Origin: Agapetus fuscipes
Lineage: Eukaryota; Arthropoda; Insecta; Trichoptera; Glossosomatidae
Direction of reading: 5' to 3'
Assembly: GCA_951799405.1 (NCBI GenBank)
Contig: OX637336.1
Location: forward strand, 20,813,479 to 20,877,478
Length of the DNA stretch: 64,000 bases
Positions within the stretch are counted from its first letter, which is position 1. The number at the start of each line of letters is the position of its first letter. The translations under genes were made by a program, and so were the position numbers. The notes under the pieces were generated by a model that saw nothing but the letters and a program-made list of their open reading frames with translations, was not told the origin of the DNA and did no database searches. Below are positions 27,934 through 38,142 of this stretch, in pieces.

Positions 27934-28590
27934 TAAGAATGACACAGCGACAAAACGACACATGACAGAACGACACATGAAAAAACATCACATGTTCTGT
28001 TTTAGGTATGTGACGTTTTGGCATACCTAGTGATGTAAAATTCTGTGTTGTTTGGTCAGAATTATGTTTTGTCGTATGATGTACTGTCATTGTGATGTTT
28101 CGTCATGTGTTGTTTTGTCATGTGTCGTTCTGTTCTGCCATGTATCGTTCTGTCAAGTGTCTTTATGTCTATATCTATAATCTTACATACAAAACTCATA
28201 TCAAATGCATGCCCACAAACAGACACGTGTGAGTTCACGATTACAAATGCTGAATGTGTAATCTAATCTAAGTTGCAGAAATATGTAACATTGAGGATTC
28301 ACATTATGCATTTTTACAAGTAGACACGTGTAAGTTCGCGCTTGTGCATGCCGCATGTGAACCTACAACATAAAAAAAAACCAAATTGGCAAATTGAACC
28401 ATTTTCTACAGCATGGGTGGTCAGCCACATACCAACCTACAAGTCAAGGAACATAAATAAATACAAATACCTACCTACAAATTAAAATCTAAGCCTAAAT
28501 GAACATAAACCCTGCATTTTTTCCCTTCTCTGAAACAGGGGTGACACGTCATGTGTCGTTTAGTCACTGTGCCGTTCCAACATGTCACTG
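27934..28590. mobile_element. Foldback-like element FB4, both ends present
   Basis: The left end AAGAATGACACAGCGACA and the inverted right end GGAACGGCACAGTGACTA correspond. The centre, near 27992-28040, has CATCACATGTTCTGTTTTAG and GGTATGTGACG, the same junction words as in FB1. The right arm runs 28080-28172 and 28546-28590, with Rep-A material in between. Confidence 0.62.
28175..28545 (-). repeat. Rep-A cluster inside FB4
   Basis: A3-like 3' fragment (28175-28262), then an A1 copy with an internal deletion (28260-28450, starting TTCCTTGACTTGTAGG on the minus strand), then an A fragment (28488-28545, GTCACCCCTGTTTCAG). All are on the minus strand. Confidence 0.75.
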
Positions 28591-28897
28591 CTTGTATCAG
28601 ATCCTCTTCGAATCGGATCAAATACTTAAACCGTGTTAAGCGAAGCATGCGCTTAAGCAGGAGGACTTATACTTACAGGTGCCCGCTGATGGGCAGACAA
28701 GACAAACAACAATCATTAACATCTAGATGACAAGATAGCAGGCAGATTTCAAAAGGATAATACTTAAGTTAAACCTCAAAGGAATTTCATACTTCGGTTG
28801 TTTTAAAAATTTAAATAAGGTGGACGTTTATAAATCTGCGTTTATTCAGTAGCGTTTCTGTTTTTTATTTTAAGAGATAACAAGATCTTTATATTCC
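28591..28897. other. unassigned sequence
   Basis: No recognised element. Confidence 0.45.
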
Positions 28898-29188
28898 ATG
28901 ATGGAATGAATGATGATAGACTGACAGAGTATGTAAGTATACAAATAAAGTGTGAAAGGAAAAAGAGGGAAGGGACGACCGAGAAAAGTATGAAGTGATC
29001 AGATTGAGGAGATTGTGAAAGAATGGGATATACAAAGTGATCGTAAAAGAAGAAAATGCATGAAAAAGGTGATGGAAATGAAAGAATTGAGAGAGGTATG
29101 TCAGGATAGGAAAAAATGGAGGCAACTCTGCAGAGGCTCTAGCCACCCCTAGAGGAATGGCGACAGAGTTACAGTTACAGTTACAGAT
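28898..29188 (+). mobile_element. LINE-D 3' end
   Basis: The plus strand carries the GRPRKV region, KKRKCMKKVMEMKELREV-like codons, RKKWRQLCRGSSHP-like ending and a GTTACAGTTACA tail at 29168-29188. Frameshifts are present. Confidence 0.82.
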
Positions 29189-29229
29189 GGAGTAAGGGTC
29201 TGTTGCACCAAACTCGAATCAATATTTGA

Positions 29230-29667
29230 TTCTATAATCTAAAATCTAAGTTGCAAAGATATATATGTATTAACATTTAATGGGGCTTCCACACGCTTGC
29301 CAACCCATCACAAGTCAAGCGCACAGTGTGTCGTCTAGAACATGCTAGCTGGACAAAATTTTGTCTAATGGACTAATTTTGTCCAGCTAGCATGTTCTAG
29401 ACGACAAACTGTGCGCTTGACTTGTGATGGGTTGGCAAGCGTGTGGAAGCCCCATCAAGCTCATACCAAATGCATGCCGCCAAACAAACACGTGTAGTTC
29501 GCGCTTACAAATGATGAGTGTGTACTTACAAATAAAATCCAAACGTCAAATGAACATAAACCCTACAACTTTTGCCGACATTCCCTGACACAGGGGTAAT
29601 ATTGGCAAAGTGAACCATATTTTACAGTATGGGTGGAAGCCTCATACCAACTTATAAGTCAAGGAAG
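29230..29667 (-). repeat. Rep-A3 interrupted by palindromic MITE-R
   Basis: The tail (29230-29245) and ATATTAACATTTAA lie before the palindrome. AAGCTCATACCAAATGCATG up to the TTCCTTGACTTATAAG start lies after it. Confidence 0.83.
29280..29455. mobile_element. MITE-R, near-perfect hairpin element
   Basis: Arms of about 80 bp (29280-29360 and 29374-29455) match as reverse complements with essentially one mismatch: ATGGGGCTTCCACACGCTTG at the left and the inverse at the right. A ~12-bp asymmetric centre (TTGTCTAATGGAC region) remains. It is non-coding and the only copy in this window. The low divergence of the arms suggests recent insertion. Confidence 0.85.
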
Positions 29668-29692
29668 GATTGACACATCAAATTTGATTGCT

Positions 29693-29912
29693 TGGAAAAA
29701 ATGGTTCACTGTGCCAATGTCACCCCTGTCTGAGGTAAGGACGGCAAGAGTAGCAGGGTGTACCTATGTCCATTTGAGGTTTGGTTTTTGTATTGTAGGT
29801 TCACATGCGGCATGTGCAAGCGCGAACTTGTACGTGTCTGGTTGTAAAAATGCATGTAATGTGAATCTCCAATGTAACATATCTTTGCAACTTAGATTAG
29901 ATTAGATTAGAT
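29693..29912 (+). repeat. Rep-A1, 5'-truncated
   Basis: It begins at AAAAATGGTTCACTGTGCC and ends with a three-fold TTAGA tail. It truncates MITE-N copy 3. Confidence 0.85.
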
Positions 29913-30108
29913 CAACACTCCCTAAATGAAATTAAAGGAAATAATATGTATTTATTTCTGTACAGCTTTTAAATATCTATTGTTTTTGATTTGTAAAAGA
30001 GATACCTTTTATCAATGGTACCTCAAGGAATTTAAAAAAAAAAAAACAGCAGTTTGTTTTCTATTCGCAAGCGGTGTCATACGATAACATTCAAACTGTT
30101 CCAATGGT
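29913..30108. other. unassigned sequence
   Basis: A+T-rich, no recognised element. Confidence 0.4.
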
Positions 30109-30363
30109 ATCTAATCTAATCTAATCTCAGCTGCAAAGATATATATCATTTAAGATTTATATTAAATGCATTCCCACAAGCAGACATGTATAATTTCGCG
30201 CTAACACATGCCGCACTACAATATAAAAACCCAATCTCAAATGAACATAAGCCCTGTAACTCTTGCCATCCTTCCCTGAAACAGGGGTGACATTGGCAAA
30301 GTGAACCTTTTTTTTTTTTTACAGTATGGGTGGTCAGCCGCATACCAACCTATAAGTCAAGGA
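30109..30363 (-). repeat. Rep-A2 copy, full length
   Basis: Complete on the minus strand with a homopolymer expansion (T run at 30307-30319) and a three-fold TTAGA tail. Confidence 0.9.
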
Positions 30364-30419
30364 ACGCTTCAAGGTATGCTTCATACATTTAATAATTCCT
30401 GACACACAATTGACATTTT

Positions 30420-30674
30420 CTCCCCCCAGTGCTTGTTTGGCTTATCTACCATTTGATTCAAAGATGACCTTTAAATGTAATTGTCTTAAGAATCACATTC
30501 TGCACAATCTGAGCTACAAAAAACGTAAAACACGATAATGTGAAAGTTGTTTTTTTTAATATTTTTAAAATCAATTTTCAGTTTTCATAGGACACAATAG
30601 TCCAGTACACATACAAACATTGCTCATGTGAAATTACTTCTGATGGACATAATACAAACAAGCACTAAGGGAAC
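30420..30674 (+). mobile_element. MITE-I, intact copy
   Basis: Terminal inverted repeats CCCAGTGCTTGTTTGG and ACAAACAAGCACTAAGGG match. The interior has CTTATCTACCATTTGATTC and AACACGATAATGTGAAAGTT and no coding capacity. Family members lie at 25226, 31041, 52199, 58757 and 61703. Confidence 0.78.
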
Positions 30675-31040
30675 GATATTGTAACGCCCGTTTTAAAATT
30701 CGTGTTGCGATTCAGAGGTATTTGTTTAAAATAGAAATACAAAGAAATTTTTGAGTTTATTGTTCACATATCGGACTTTTCAGAAGCTCTTATCAACATT
30801 ATATTTGTCTCAATGAGTGCCGGTACTAGAAACTTCTAAATGCTTTTGTCAACAACAATAAGAAACGTTTCTTATCTTTCTGGAATTTTCCGTTGGGCTT
30901 TTGTTCTTGTGCTAAGATTCACAGCACATGCATGAAACTTGTATGCGTTCATACACTTTTATGCTTTTAAACACTTCTAATGTGTTTATACTTACTTACT
31001 TGACGTGTCCAGAACCACCTATGCTCAGTATCTCCAGTGC
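30675..31040. other. unassigned sequence
   Basis: No recognised element between two oppositely oriented MITE-I copies. Confidence 0.45.
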
Positions 31041-31292
31041 GCTGCCTTAGTTCTTGTTTATCGTATACGCCATTGAGAAAATTTTACATGAGCAATGTTT
31101 GCATGTGTACTGGACCAATGTGTCTTATGAAAACAAGAAATTTATTTAAAAAATATTTAAAAGAACTCTCACATTATCGAGTTTTACGGTTTTTCCTAGC
31201 TCCGATTGTGTAGAATTTGATTCATAAGACAACTGCATGAAAAAGTCATATTTGACAAGATTGGCGTATACGATAAACAATAACTGAGGGAG
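31041..31292 (-). mobile_element. MITE-I, second subfamily
   Basis: The ends GCTGCCTTAGTTCTTGTTTA and TAAACAATAACTGAGGGAGC form ~30-bp inverted repeats. It is close to 61703-61955 and less similar to 30420-30674. Confidence 0.78.
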
Positions 31293-31294
31293 CG

Positions 31295-31515
31295 GTGACT
31301 AGCGGCAGCCACTGCATTGTCGTTTCCGTGAAACAGGTCCGTCAGTGTGCATCTTTCACCAATAAAGGGGCACACCAACATATGCGCCGAGTCCTGGACA
31401 TCCCTGCAGTCGCACAGGGTGTCCTGTCCACGGTCCAGCAGGCCCCACCTCTGAAGGTTTGTCCTGCACCTTGTCACCATAGTCCTGAGTCTGTTGAGGG
31501 ATCTCCAGGTATTGT
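31295..31515 (-). mobile_element. LINE reverse transcriptase C-terminal remnant
   Basis: The minus strand reads SLNRLRTMVTRCRTNLQRWG, then CDCRDVQDSAHMLVCPF with a Cys/His-spaced motif, then TLTDLFHGND. This zinc-knuckle-like ending closes some non-LTR LINE proteins. It is cut at both ends. Confidence 0.68.
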
Positions 31516-31524
31516 ATGTACAGA

Positions 31525-32430
31525 CCAGAGGATACCACGGAAATGCTAAACAAAGTGAGGAATTGCATAGAAGATATATGGTTTTGGATGTCTACGCATC
31601 GGTTGATGCTAAACCAACAAAAAACTGAAGTAATGTGGATGACTTCTCCAAAGAGAGCACACATGATAGACAACAACACCCCTATAAAATTGTCTAAAGT
31701 TGACATTTTGCCTTCTTCTTGTATCAAACTCCTAGGAGTTCACCTAGACAGTTGTCTGACTATGAAAGTTCAAATAAGTAAGACCGTTAGTTCGAGTTTC
31801 TACGGATTACGGCAAATCAAGCTTGTTAATAACTGTCTACCAATGGAAGCAAGGAAAGCTTTAGTAAATGCATTTGTGGTATCAAAAATAGACTACTGCA
31901 ATAGCTTATATGCAGGCCAACCAAAATGCCAATTAAATAGGCTACAATTTGTTGTAAATGCGTGCGCTCGCATGATTTCTGGTCAGTCGAAATTTACACA
32001 CATTACTCCTCTTCTCCAGAAGCTTCACTGGCTCCGTTTACCGGAGCGCATCGAGTTCAAAGTGTGCACGATGGTCCACAAAGCTTTATTTGGAAAAACA
32101 CCCAAATATCTCGCTGATTTAATCAAACCAGTCACCCTCGGCAAAAAAAGCCTTACACTGCGCTCGGCTGAGACTGGAGCCAAATCAAGGATTGAAGAAC
32201 CTATAAGAAGAGTTAACACAATATTTGGAGAGCGTGCATTTGCAGTTGCTGGCCCTCTGGCCTGGAACCACCTGCTACATCATGTGAGAGAGCTAGAGGA
32301 CCATGGAAGTTCCGGAATGCACTGAAGACAAGCAAATTTCTGGCATCGTTTGCACCAACGCCCTTGGAGTGACTACATCACGAAACGGCGCTATAAAGAA
32401 ATCATCAACTCATCATCATCATGTATGGTA
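31525..32430 (+). mobile_element. LINE-E2 (CR1/L2-like) reverse transcriptase C-terminal half
   Basis: An open frame of about 265 codons ends at 32325: FWMSTHRLMLNQQKTEVMWM, then SCIKLLGVHLDSCLTMK, ALVNAFVVSKIDYCNSLYAG, LHWLRLPERIEFK and WNHLLHHVRELE. A one-base loss near 32305 (CATGGAAGTTCC, where the copy at 63402 has an extra A) shifts the frame just before the natural end at about 32371. The 3' UTR carries ACGAAACGGCGCTATAAAG and an ATC tail. It is 5'-truncated before the catalytic palm box, so it is not functional. Confidence 0.85.
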
Positions 32431-32754
32431 GCTGGTTGCCAGGTGGGAGAGTCTCGGCTGGTTCCATCCAGCTACTACCATTCCTCCACAGTCTCAGGCG
32501 CCTCTGTTCTTGGGTGAAGGTGAGTTTTTTCAAAGGTGTTCATGAATGCCTTCCTGGACTTAAGTCTTGATGTTGGAGGCACATGCCCATACAAGGGGTG
32601 CCACACACCAGACCACCACCACCAAAGTGTGTTTATAAAATAAATTTAAAAAACACTCTTTCGTTCCTGAGTATTTTAACAAATAAAGTAAGTGTTTAAC
32701 AAATAAAGTAGTGTCTTCAGGAGGCTCCCTCTGTGTACGACGACTGAGGATGAA
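32431..32754. other. unassigned sequence
   Basis: The minus strand has LYGHVPPTSRLKSRK-like and HPRTEALETVEE-like codons that might be from a transposon, but I cannot name it. TTTAACAAATAAAGTA is repeated at about 32680. Confidence 0.4.
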
Positions 32755-33086
32755 CTTTTTTTTTTTAAGAAATCCTGTGCAAAGACTCCCTAGATTCTAG
32801 AGATTCTAGGGGTCTATGGCACTTGTTGTACTGCCGCAGAGGTGTACGAGCTTGGTCGCCGCTACAAAGCGCCAATACTCAAGCAAGACCCAGTTGCTGT
32901 AAGGCTGGATGGACCTTTGGTGACCAGTCATTGGTAAAGGTGTATGAATTTTTCAACCCAGCGAAGAGCAAATTTGAAAATATGAATGGTATAGGTATAT
33001 GTATATTTTTTGTGCTCCGCCGGGATTCGAACCCACAACCTTCCCATTCAGAGTTTGCCGTGTTACCACTGAGCTACGGACCGGTT
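32755..33086 (-). mobile_element. SINE-C2, complete without 5S head
   Basis: The minus strand runs from GACCGGTCCGTAGCTCAGTG and GGTTCGAATCCC to the LINE-K-like tail GCACTACAACAAGTGCCATA, CTAGAATCTCTAGAATCTAG and poly-A (T run 32756-32767). Confidence 0.88.
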
Positions 33087-33255
33087 AACTATTTTTTTAA
33101 TAACAAAAATTGGCTAGAACGGAGATAATTATTAGGAAGTTTGCTGCGTCATAATTCTCTTTTTCAGAATTTCCTTTTAACTCAAGTATGTACTTCTGAC
33201 GAGGTTTACTCAGGATACATTACAAGAAATGAAGTCACATTTTGATAAATAAATA

Positions 33256-33502
33256 ATTGTATTAGGATTATTTATTCGGTGAGCGCTGTTTTTGTGTGAA
33301 TCACACCTCAAGAGCAAGATAGAAAACGCCGATTCTCAAGCAAGGCCCAATAGCTGTACGGCTAGATGGACCTTTGGTGAACTGTCTTTGGTAAAGGTAC
33401 GAGTATATGAATTTTTCAACCCAGCGAAGAGTATATTTGAAAATATAAATAATTTAGTACTAAACTGGGATTCGAACCGATAACTTTCCATTTACGAGTA
33501 CG
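33256..33502 (-). mobile_element. SINE-C1, diverged and head-truncated
   Basis: The C1 3' body (GAGGTGTGATTCACACA, minus) and the GGTTCGAATCCCAG region are present. Box A is lost. An eroded SINE-B scrap (TTTACTCAGGATACATTACA) lies at 33198-33232. Confidence 0.75.
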
Positions 33503-33503
33503 A

Positions 33504-33629
33504 TTCCTTGACTTATAATTCCTTGCCAATGTCACCCCTGTTTCAGGGAAGGTCAGCAAGAGTTGCAGGGCTTATGTTCATTTGAGATTGGGTTTCTTAT
33601 ACTGTATGTCCACATGCGGCATGTGTGAG
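33504..33629 (+). repeat. Rep-A2, left half of a copy split by hAT-J
   Basis: It runs from ATTCCTTGACTTATAATTCC (short deletion) to CACATGCGGCATGTGTGAG, where hAT-J begins. It resumes at 40443. Confidence 0.85.
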
Positions 33630-33814
33630 CAGGCCCGGATTAACCCCTCTGGGGGCCCTGGTGCGAAAAAAAAATCTCGGGGCCCCCTATAGCCCCCCCC
33701 CCCTTCCCCTCCCCCCCATTTCCCAAAATCCCCACCCCTCGCGCTTATTTTTTTTCAGAACTCAAAATATACAGTTTACGAACATGCTAATTGAATGGTT
33801 AATTTCTTGATTCT

Positions 33815-34065
33815 ATTCTTGACTTTTAGGTTGGTATGAGGCTGACAAACCATACTGTAAAAAGATGGTTCACTTTGCCAATGTCACCCTTGTTTCAGGG
33901 AAGGTCGGCAAGAGTTGCAGGGCTTATGTTCATTTGAGATTGGGTTTTATATTGTAGGTCCACATGCCGCATGTGTAAGCGCAAACTTATACGTCTCTCC
34001 TTGCGAGAATGCATTTAATATGAATCTCAATTGATTTTCGTCTTTGATTTAGATTTAGATTAGAA
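33815..34065 (+). repeat. Rep-A2 copy inside hAT-J
   Basis: Near full length, starting TTCTTGACTTTTAGGTTGG and ending TTTAGATTTAGATTAGA. Confidence 0.88.
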
Positions 34066-34207
34066 TAAAAAACCACACTAATAAGGTAAAAAAAATGCAA
34101 GTACAATGCTACCTCATAGCAATTTTCCCTCCGAATTTGCAGAGGTCTTTTGAGGTGTGATTCACACATAATAGATAAAGCTTATTTGACACATAAGTTT
34201 GTGTGAG
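34066..34207. other. short gap with SINE-C1 scrap
   Basis: 34143-34165 matches the C1 3' body (GGTCTTTTGAGGTGTGATTC). Confidence 0.5.
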
Positions 34208-34790
34208 ACTGACCTCTATAATCTATAGTCATAGCTGCAAAGATATATTGCATTCTAGATTCATAATAAATTAATTCGTGCATACATGTTCCGCATGTAG
34301 ACTTAAAAACGCAAAAAAACGCAACTAAGCTACACATATAGTGTAACTTCTTGCCTGCGTTATCCCCGAAGGGGTCGCATGTGGCGCTTCGGGACCTATT
34401 TATTTTTACAGGTAAGGGGGCCGGCCTCACACCAACCACTTTCAGTTGAAGTGGGGGTTTCCCAGCTCCCGGGGGGGCTGGTTCTCATTTCTTGTGAAGG
34501 CTGAGTAAGCCTTTGAGATCGAACCCTTGCTCTCGGCAGGGAATGTAAGCATTCTACCAATTGAGCTATCGACCTTTTTACGAGCTTGATCGTCGTCGCT
34601 ACAAAGCGCCAATTCTCAAGCAAGACCCAGTTGCTGTAAGGCTGGATGGACCTTTGGTCCATCTTAGACTTACAGCATAAAAACCCAATCTCGAAGGAAC
34701 ATATGGCCTGCAACTCTTGCCGACCTTCCCTGAAACAGGAGAGACATTGGCAAAGGGAACCGTTTATTACAATATGGGTGGTCTATACAC
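34208..34790 (-). repeat. Rep-A copy split by a composite SINE
   Basis: The 3' part (34208-34305) and 5' part (34665-34790) are interrupted at TAGACTTA, which is duplicated on both sides of the insert (34298-34305, 34665-34672). Confidence 0.8.
34306..34664 (-). mobile_element. C-B composite SINE with 8-bp duplication
   Basis: The minus strand starts within the SINE-C body (GACCAAAGGTCCATCCAGCC), passes CAAGCTCGTAAAAAGGTCG and continues as SINE-B to GTAGCTTAGTTGCGTTTTTT. The head of SINE-C is absent, i.e. the copy is 5'-truncated, as expected for target-primed reverse transcription. Confidence 0.87.
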
Positions 34791-34794
34791 CAAA

Positions 34795-35048
34795 AGTATC
34801 AGAAATCATTTTCCGTTTCGTGTTCATTTCAAACACAATACCGGCAAGGTTTACTCAGCCTTCAGCAGAAATAAGTACCAGCCCTCTCAGGAGCTGGGAA
34901 ACCCTCATTTTAAATTAAGTGTTTGGCATAAGGCCGGCCCCTTTACCTGTAAAAGTATATAGGTTCCACTCACTACATGCAGCCCCTTTGGGGGGAATAC
35001 GGCAAGAAGTTTCTCTTTATGTGTAGCTTAATGGCGTTAGTAGCGTTT
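34795..35048 (+). mobile_element. SINE-B, head-truncated
   Basis: It runs from TATCAGAAATCATTTTCCG to a worn GTGTAGCTTAATGGCGTT end. The tRNA-like head is absent. Confidence 0.82.
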
Positions 35049-35524
35049 TCTATAAAAAATCTTCTTGTAGGAGATAATACCAGTAAGAATACCTCTATTT
35101 GCTTCAACACATAAACTTGTTTTTGGGCAAAGGTAATGCATTCTTCCAAAGTATTTTATTTTATTTGCAAAGCCAAATGTATTGTTGATGTAATAAATCA
35201 AAAGAGATTGAAAACAAAAATAAATTCTGTGCAAACTGCAAAGCCGCCTCCGCGCCGGCCGCACCTTCCCCTAACGCCTTTGTTTCATTTTTCTTATGAA
35301 ATTAGTAGTAGAATGAAAGGAATTACATACATATTTTAAAATAAAAATCTTCCATGGTATTCACTGAGCCCTGGAACCTTTTTTTGTGATGTACGAGTAC
35401 TTACGTAAGATAACCATCGCATCCGTCAATTCAAGGTGTCATTTCAAAAACAAAAATCTGATATTTTTCATTTGATTTACTTATGTTTATAAAAGCTGCA
35501 CTTATATTTTGCAGCATCAGTATC
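35049..35524. other. unassigned sequence
   Basis: No element is recognised. It lies inside hAT-J and could be original hAT interior. Confidence 0.45.
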
Positions 35525-35706
35525 TTACCACATGGTCAGCGAAAGGATTGCATGTGGCGAATGGAACCTATTTAATTTTACAGGTCTTACTTATTTTACT
35601 TATTTTAGTTGGGTTTGAAACGGAAAATGATTTCTGATACTCTTCGTGGGAATTGATCTCTAGCTCTCGGCATGGAATGCAAGCATTCCACAAATTGAGC
35701 TATGTA
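35525..35706 (-). mobile_element. SINE-B, internally deleted
   Basis: The minus strand has TAGCTCAATTTGTGGAATG, the TTTCAAACCCAAC linker and TGTAAAATTAAATAGGTTCC. The TTTACTCAGCC and palindrome part is missing. Confidence 0.75.
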
Positions 35707-35899
35707 TACATTTTAAGTGACAATATAAAAAAAACACGACTTGATAATCAAAGTACTTGCGTACCTTATTACGATAAAGGAGCTACTAGTTAAAGTTTTG
35801 CTTTTTACAAATAAGGTTTTAGAACAATAATATAAATTAACCGAAATATATCTTCAAGGTAATCGAAAAAAGAAGCTGCGGATAAAGAAAGAAGTGAAG
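35707..35899. other. unassigned sequence
   Basis: A+T-rich, no recognised element. Confidence 0.4.
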
Positions 35900-36110
35900 T
35901 TGTAGAAAATTCATGTAATATTCATGCCTATCAGCAGACACGCGTAAGTTCGCTTTTACACATGCTGCATATGCACAAACAAAATAAAAACCCAAAACTT
36001 CAATGAATATAGCCGCGGAAACTTTTGCCAACCTTCACCGAAACAAGAATGACATTGCCAAAGTGAACAACTTCTTACATTTTTGTTGGTCAGCCTCATA
36101 ATATCAAAGA
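35900..36110 (-). repeat. Rep-A3-like copy, strongly diverged
   Basis: The minus strand keeps GAGGCTGACCAACAAAAATG, TTCACTTTGGCAATGTCATT and CGAACTTACGCGTGTCTGC. It appears old. Confidence 0.7.
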
Positions 36111-36256
36111 ACGTATAAAAGTATTTTCATTTTGGTCTAAAATATACTGAAATGGAATAACATTTTTACTTTCAAATTAATTGAAATATCACTGGCATGC
36201 TTATGTTAAGCAGGATGTAAATCTATTAACTTGTATTTATCTATAATGTATGTAAG

Positions 36257-36452
36257 TCTGGTCGATATCTCAGCTGTTAGAGTGCTTGCATTCCATGCCG
36301 TGAGCTCGGTTTTCGAGTCCCACCAAAGGTGTCAAATATGATTTCTCGTTTCGGTGTTTATTTCAAACCCCAAAATTAAATACCGGCAAGGCTTACTCAG
36401 CCTTCACAATAAACGAGTACCAGCTCCCTTGGAAGCTGGGAACCCCATTTGC
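36257..36452 (+). mobile_element. SINE-B, 5' part of an interrupted copy
   Basis: The head (TATCTCAGCTGTTAGAGTGC, GGTTTTCGAGTCCC) and body run to GGAAGCTGGGAACCCCATTT. The missing 3' end appears at 37228-37322. Confidence 0.8.
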
Positions 36453-37085
36453 ACCTGCAAACATAATCAGTAATTCTTTCGACATCTGAACCGTTGCTTT
36501 CCATGACAAAATTGAAGCAAATATAGTGTGTTTTCTAAGGGAATAATTGCTAAAATTCGACTCACAACTACATATTATCCGCTGTAAATAACATATGAGA
36601 AAAGACGCCATATTGGAATTAGATATAGCATAAACGTATGCTCCCCAAGATTGGCTAGCAAAAATTTCGTTGCTATTAGATTATTTTCTTGCTAAAGCAT
36701 ATTTCAAAATACCGTTTTTAAGATTTTAAGCTATAGTAAGTCATTTTTATGCTATTAGGCGCATATGCTAATGATGAAACTACCGGGCCTTGTTTAGGAA
36801 TTGCTATCATACTTTAATGAATTTAATGAAAAAAAGAAAGACAGAAATTTGGAGAAACACTAATCCTCAGGTAAAATTTGCCCCACAAACAATCAACGCA
36901 ATTCGTGGAAGCAAAGACCGACCATTCTTTTTCTGTACCCGTAGCACGAGCTTTTTCATAATACTCAAGTATCGAGTATTCGAGAAAAATGTATGTGAAC
37001 TTGAAAAAATTTCTGGCAAAAAAACTTTCGAAACATTTCGAAACGTACGACGGGTAGGTACTGTTTTCGGAATAAATGAACATGT
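36453..37085. other. unassigned insert within SINE-B
   Basis: Together with 37086-37227 this separates the two halves of SINE-B. An open frame from 36790 has no recognisable domain. Confidence 0.45.
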
Positions 37086-37227
37086 TTTCAGTCAGCTCTT
37101 CGTTCGGTTGAAAGAAATATTATGCGCTTACCAAAAACTGTTCAACAGAAATCCATCCAGCCTTACAGCAACTGAGTATTGCTTTAGAATTGGCACTTTT
37201 TATAGCGATGATTAAGCTCTCATAAGG
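37086..37227 (+). mobile_element. SINE-C fragment, diverged
   Basis: CAGCTCTTCGTTCGGTTGAA and ATCCATCCAGCCTTACAGCA match the SINE-C body. Head and tail are lost. Confidence 0.65.
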
Positions 37228-37322
37228 CTACAAATAAATAGTTCCCGAATCGCCACATGGCGATTCCTTCGGAGAAAACGCAGGCAAGAAGCTACAACTT
37301 ATGTGTAACTCAGTTGCGTTCA
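37228..37322 (+). mobile_element. SINE-B, 3' part of the interrupted copy
   Basis: CCACATGGCGATTCCTTCGG runs to GTGTAACTCAGTTGCGTT. It fits onto 36452 after a small gap. Confidence 0.78.
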
Positions 37323-37507
37323 TTCTTTCTTAACAGCCGAACAACATAATTGTTCTCCTTAAAAAATTCACCATATTTTCCTTAGCAGCCCGGCCGGGTG
37401 ACGATACATTTTCTCTAGGTCAATTTACGTGCGGACTTCATAATAAAAGTGGCAAATTAATTTATAAAAGTATTTTTTTAATCATTTTATCCGTAGGTAA
37501 TCAAAGA
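37323..37507. other. unassigned sequence
   Basis: Nothing is recognised. Confidence 0.4.
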
Positions 37508-37640
37508 TCCATTTAGCCTTACAAGTCTTGTTTGAGAATTGGAGCTTTCTACAGCCACGAACAAGCTCGCAGAGGGCTCTTGAAGTGTGAGTCACACCAA
37601 AACAGCGCTCATACAATAAATCATCCTAATATTATTACTC
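37508..37640 (+). mobile_element. SINE-C1, 3' half
   Basis: It runs from ATCCATTTAGCCTTACAAGT to the C1 tail TCATCCTAATATTATTAC. Confidence 0.8.
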
Positions 37641-37649
37641 ATCATTTAG

Positions 37650-38142
37650 TAGCAACGCATTAGACTACTGAATAGAAGGTCGTGGGTTCGAATCCCAGCG
37701 GAGTACAAAAAAATTACCCATGATATTTTCAAAGATGTTGTTTACCTACTGAGTTGAAAAAATAATATAAGTATATGCCTTTACCAAAGACCGGTCACCA
37801 AAGGTCCATCCAGTCCTACAGCAATTGGGTCTTGTTTAAAAATTGGCGCGTTGTAGCGTAAACGACGATCAAGCTCGTAAAAAGTCCGGTAGATATCTCA
37901 GTTGGTAGAATGCTTGCATTCCATTCCGAGAGCAAGAGAAATAAATGATTTCTCGTTTCGGTGTTTATTTTAAACCCATAAAATATCGGAAAAGTTTACT
38001 CAGCCTACACAAGAAATAAGAACCAGCTCCCTCGGAAGCTGGGAAACCCGAATTCAACCATTCACTGAAGGGGTTGAAGTGAGGCCGGCTCCCTTATCCG
38101 TAAAAATAAATACATAGGTTCTAAATAACCACATGCGACCTA
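37650..38142 (+). mobile_element. C-B composite SINE, plus orientation
   Basis: The head has box B GGTTCGAATCCCAGC. The C body continues to CAAGCTCGTAAAAAGTCCGG and then a SINE-B unit with box A TATCTCAGTTGGTAGAA. It is cut near GGTTCTAAATAACCACATGC, before the GTTGCGTT end, by a Rep-A tail. The B unit has lost its box-B segment. Confidence 0.83.

Larger units (their letters stand above)
29187..29692 (-). mobile_element. MITE-N copy 3, interrupted by Rep-A3
   Basis: One end (AAGGGTCTGTTGCACCAAAC, 29187-) is followed by AATATTTGATT. After the Rep-A3 insert the MITE continues with GATTGACACATCAAATTTGA (29664-29685) until a Rep-A1 cuts it off. GATT is duplicated at the Rep-A3 insertion. Confidence 0.72.

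Noticed and set aside
36790..37215. 141-codon open frame as a candidate host gene or hAT transposase
   Set aside because: No hAT or other motif is visible, and its 3' part reads into a SINE-C fragment.
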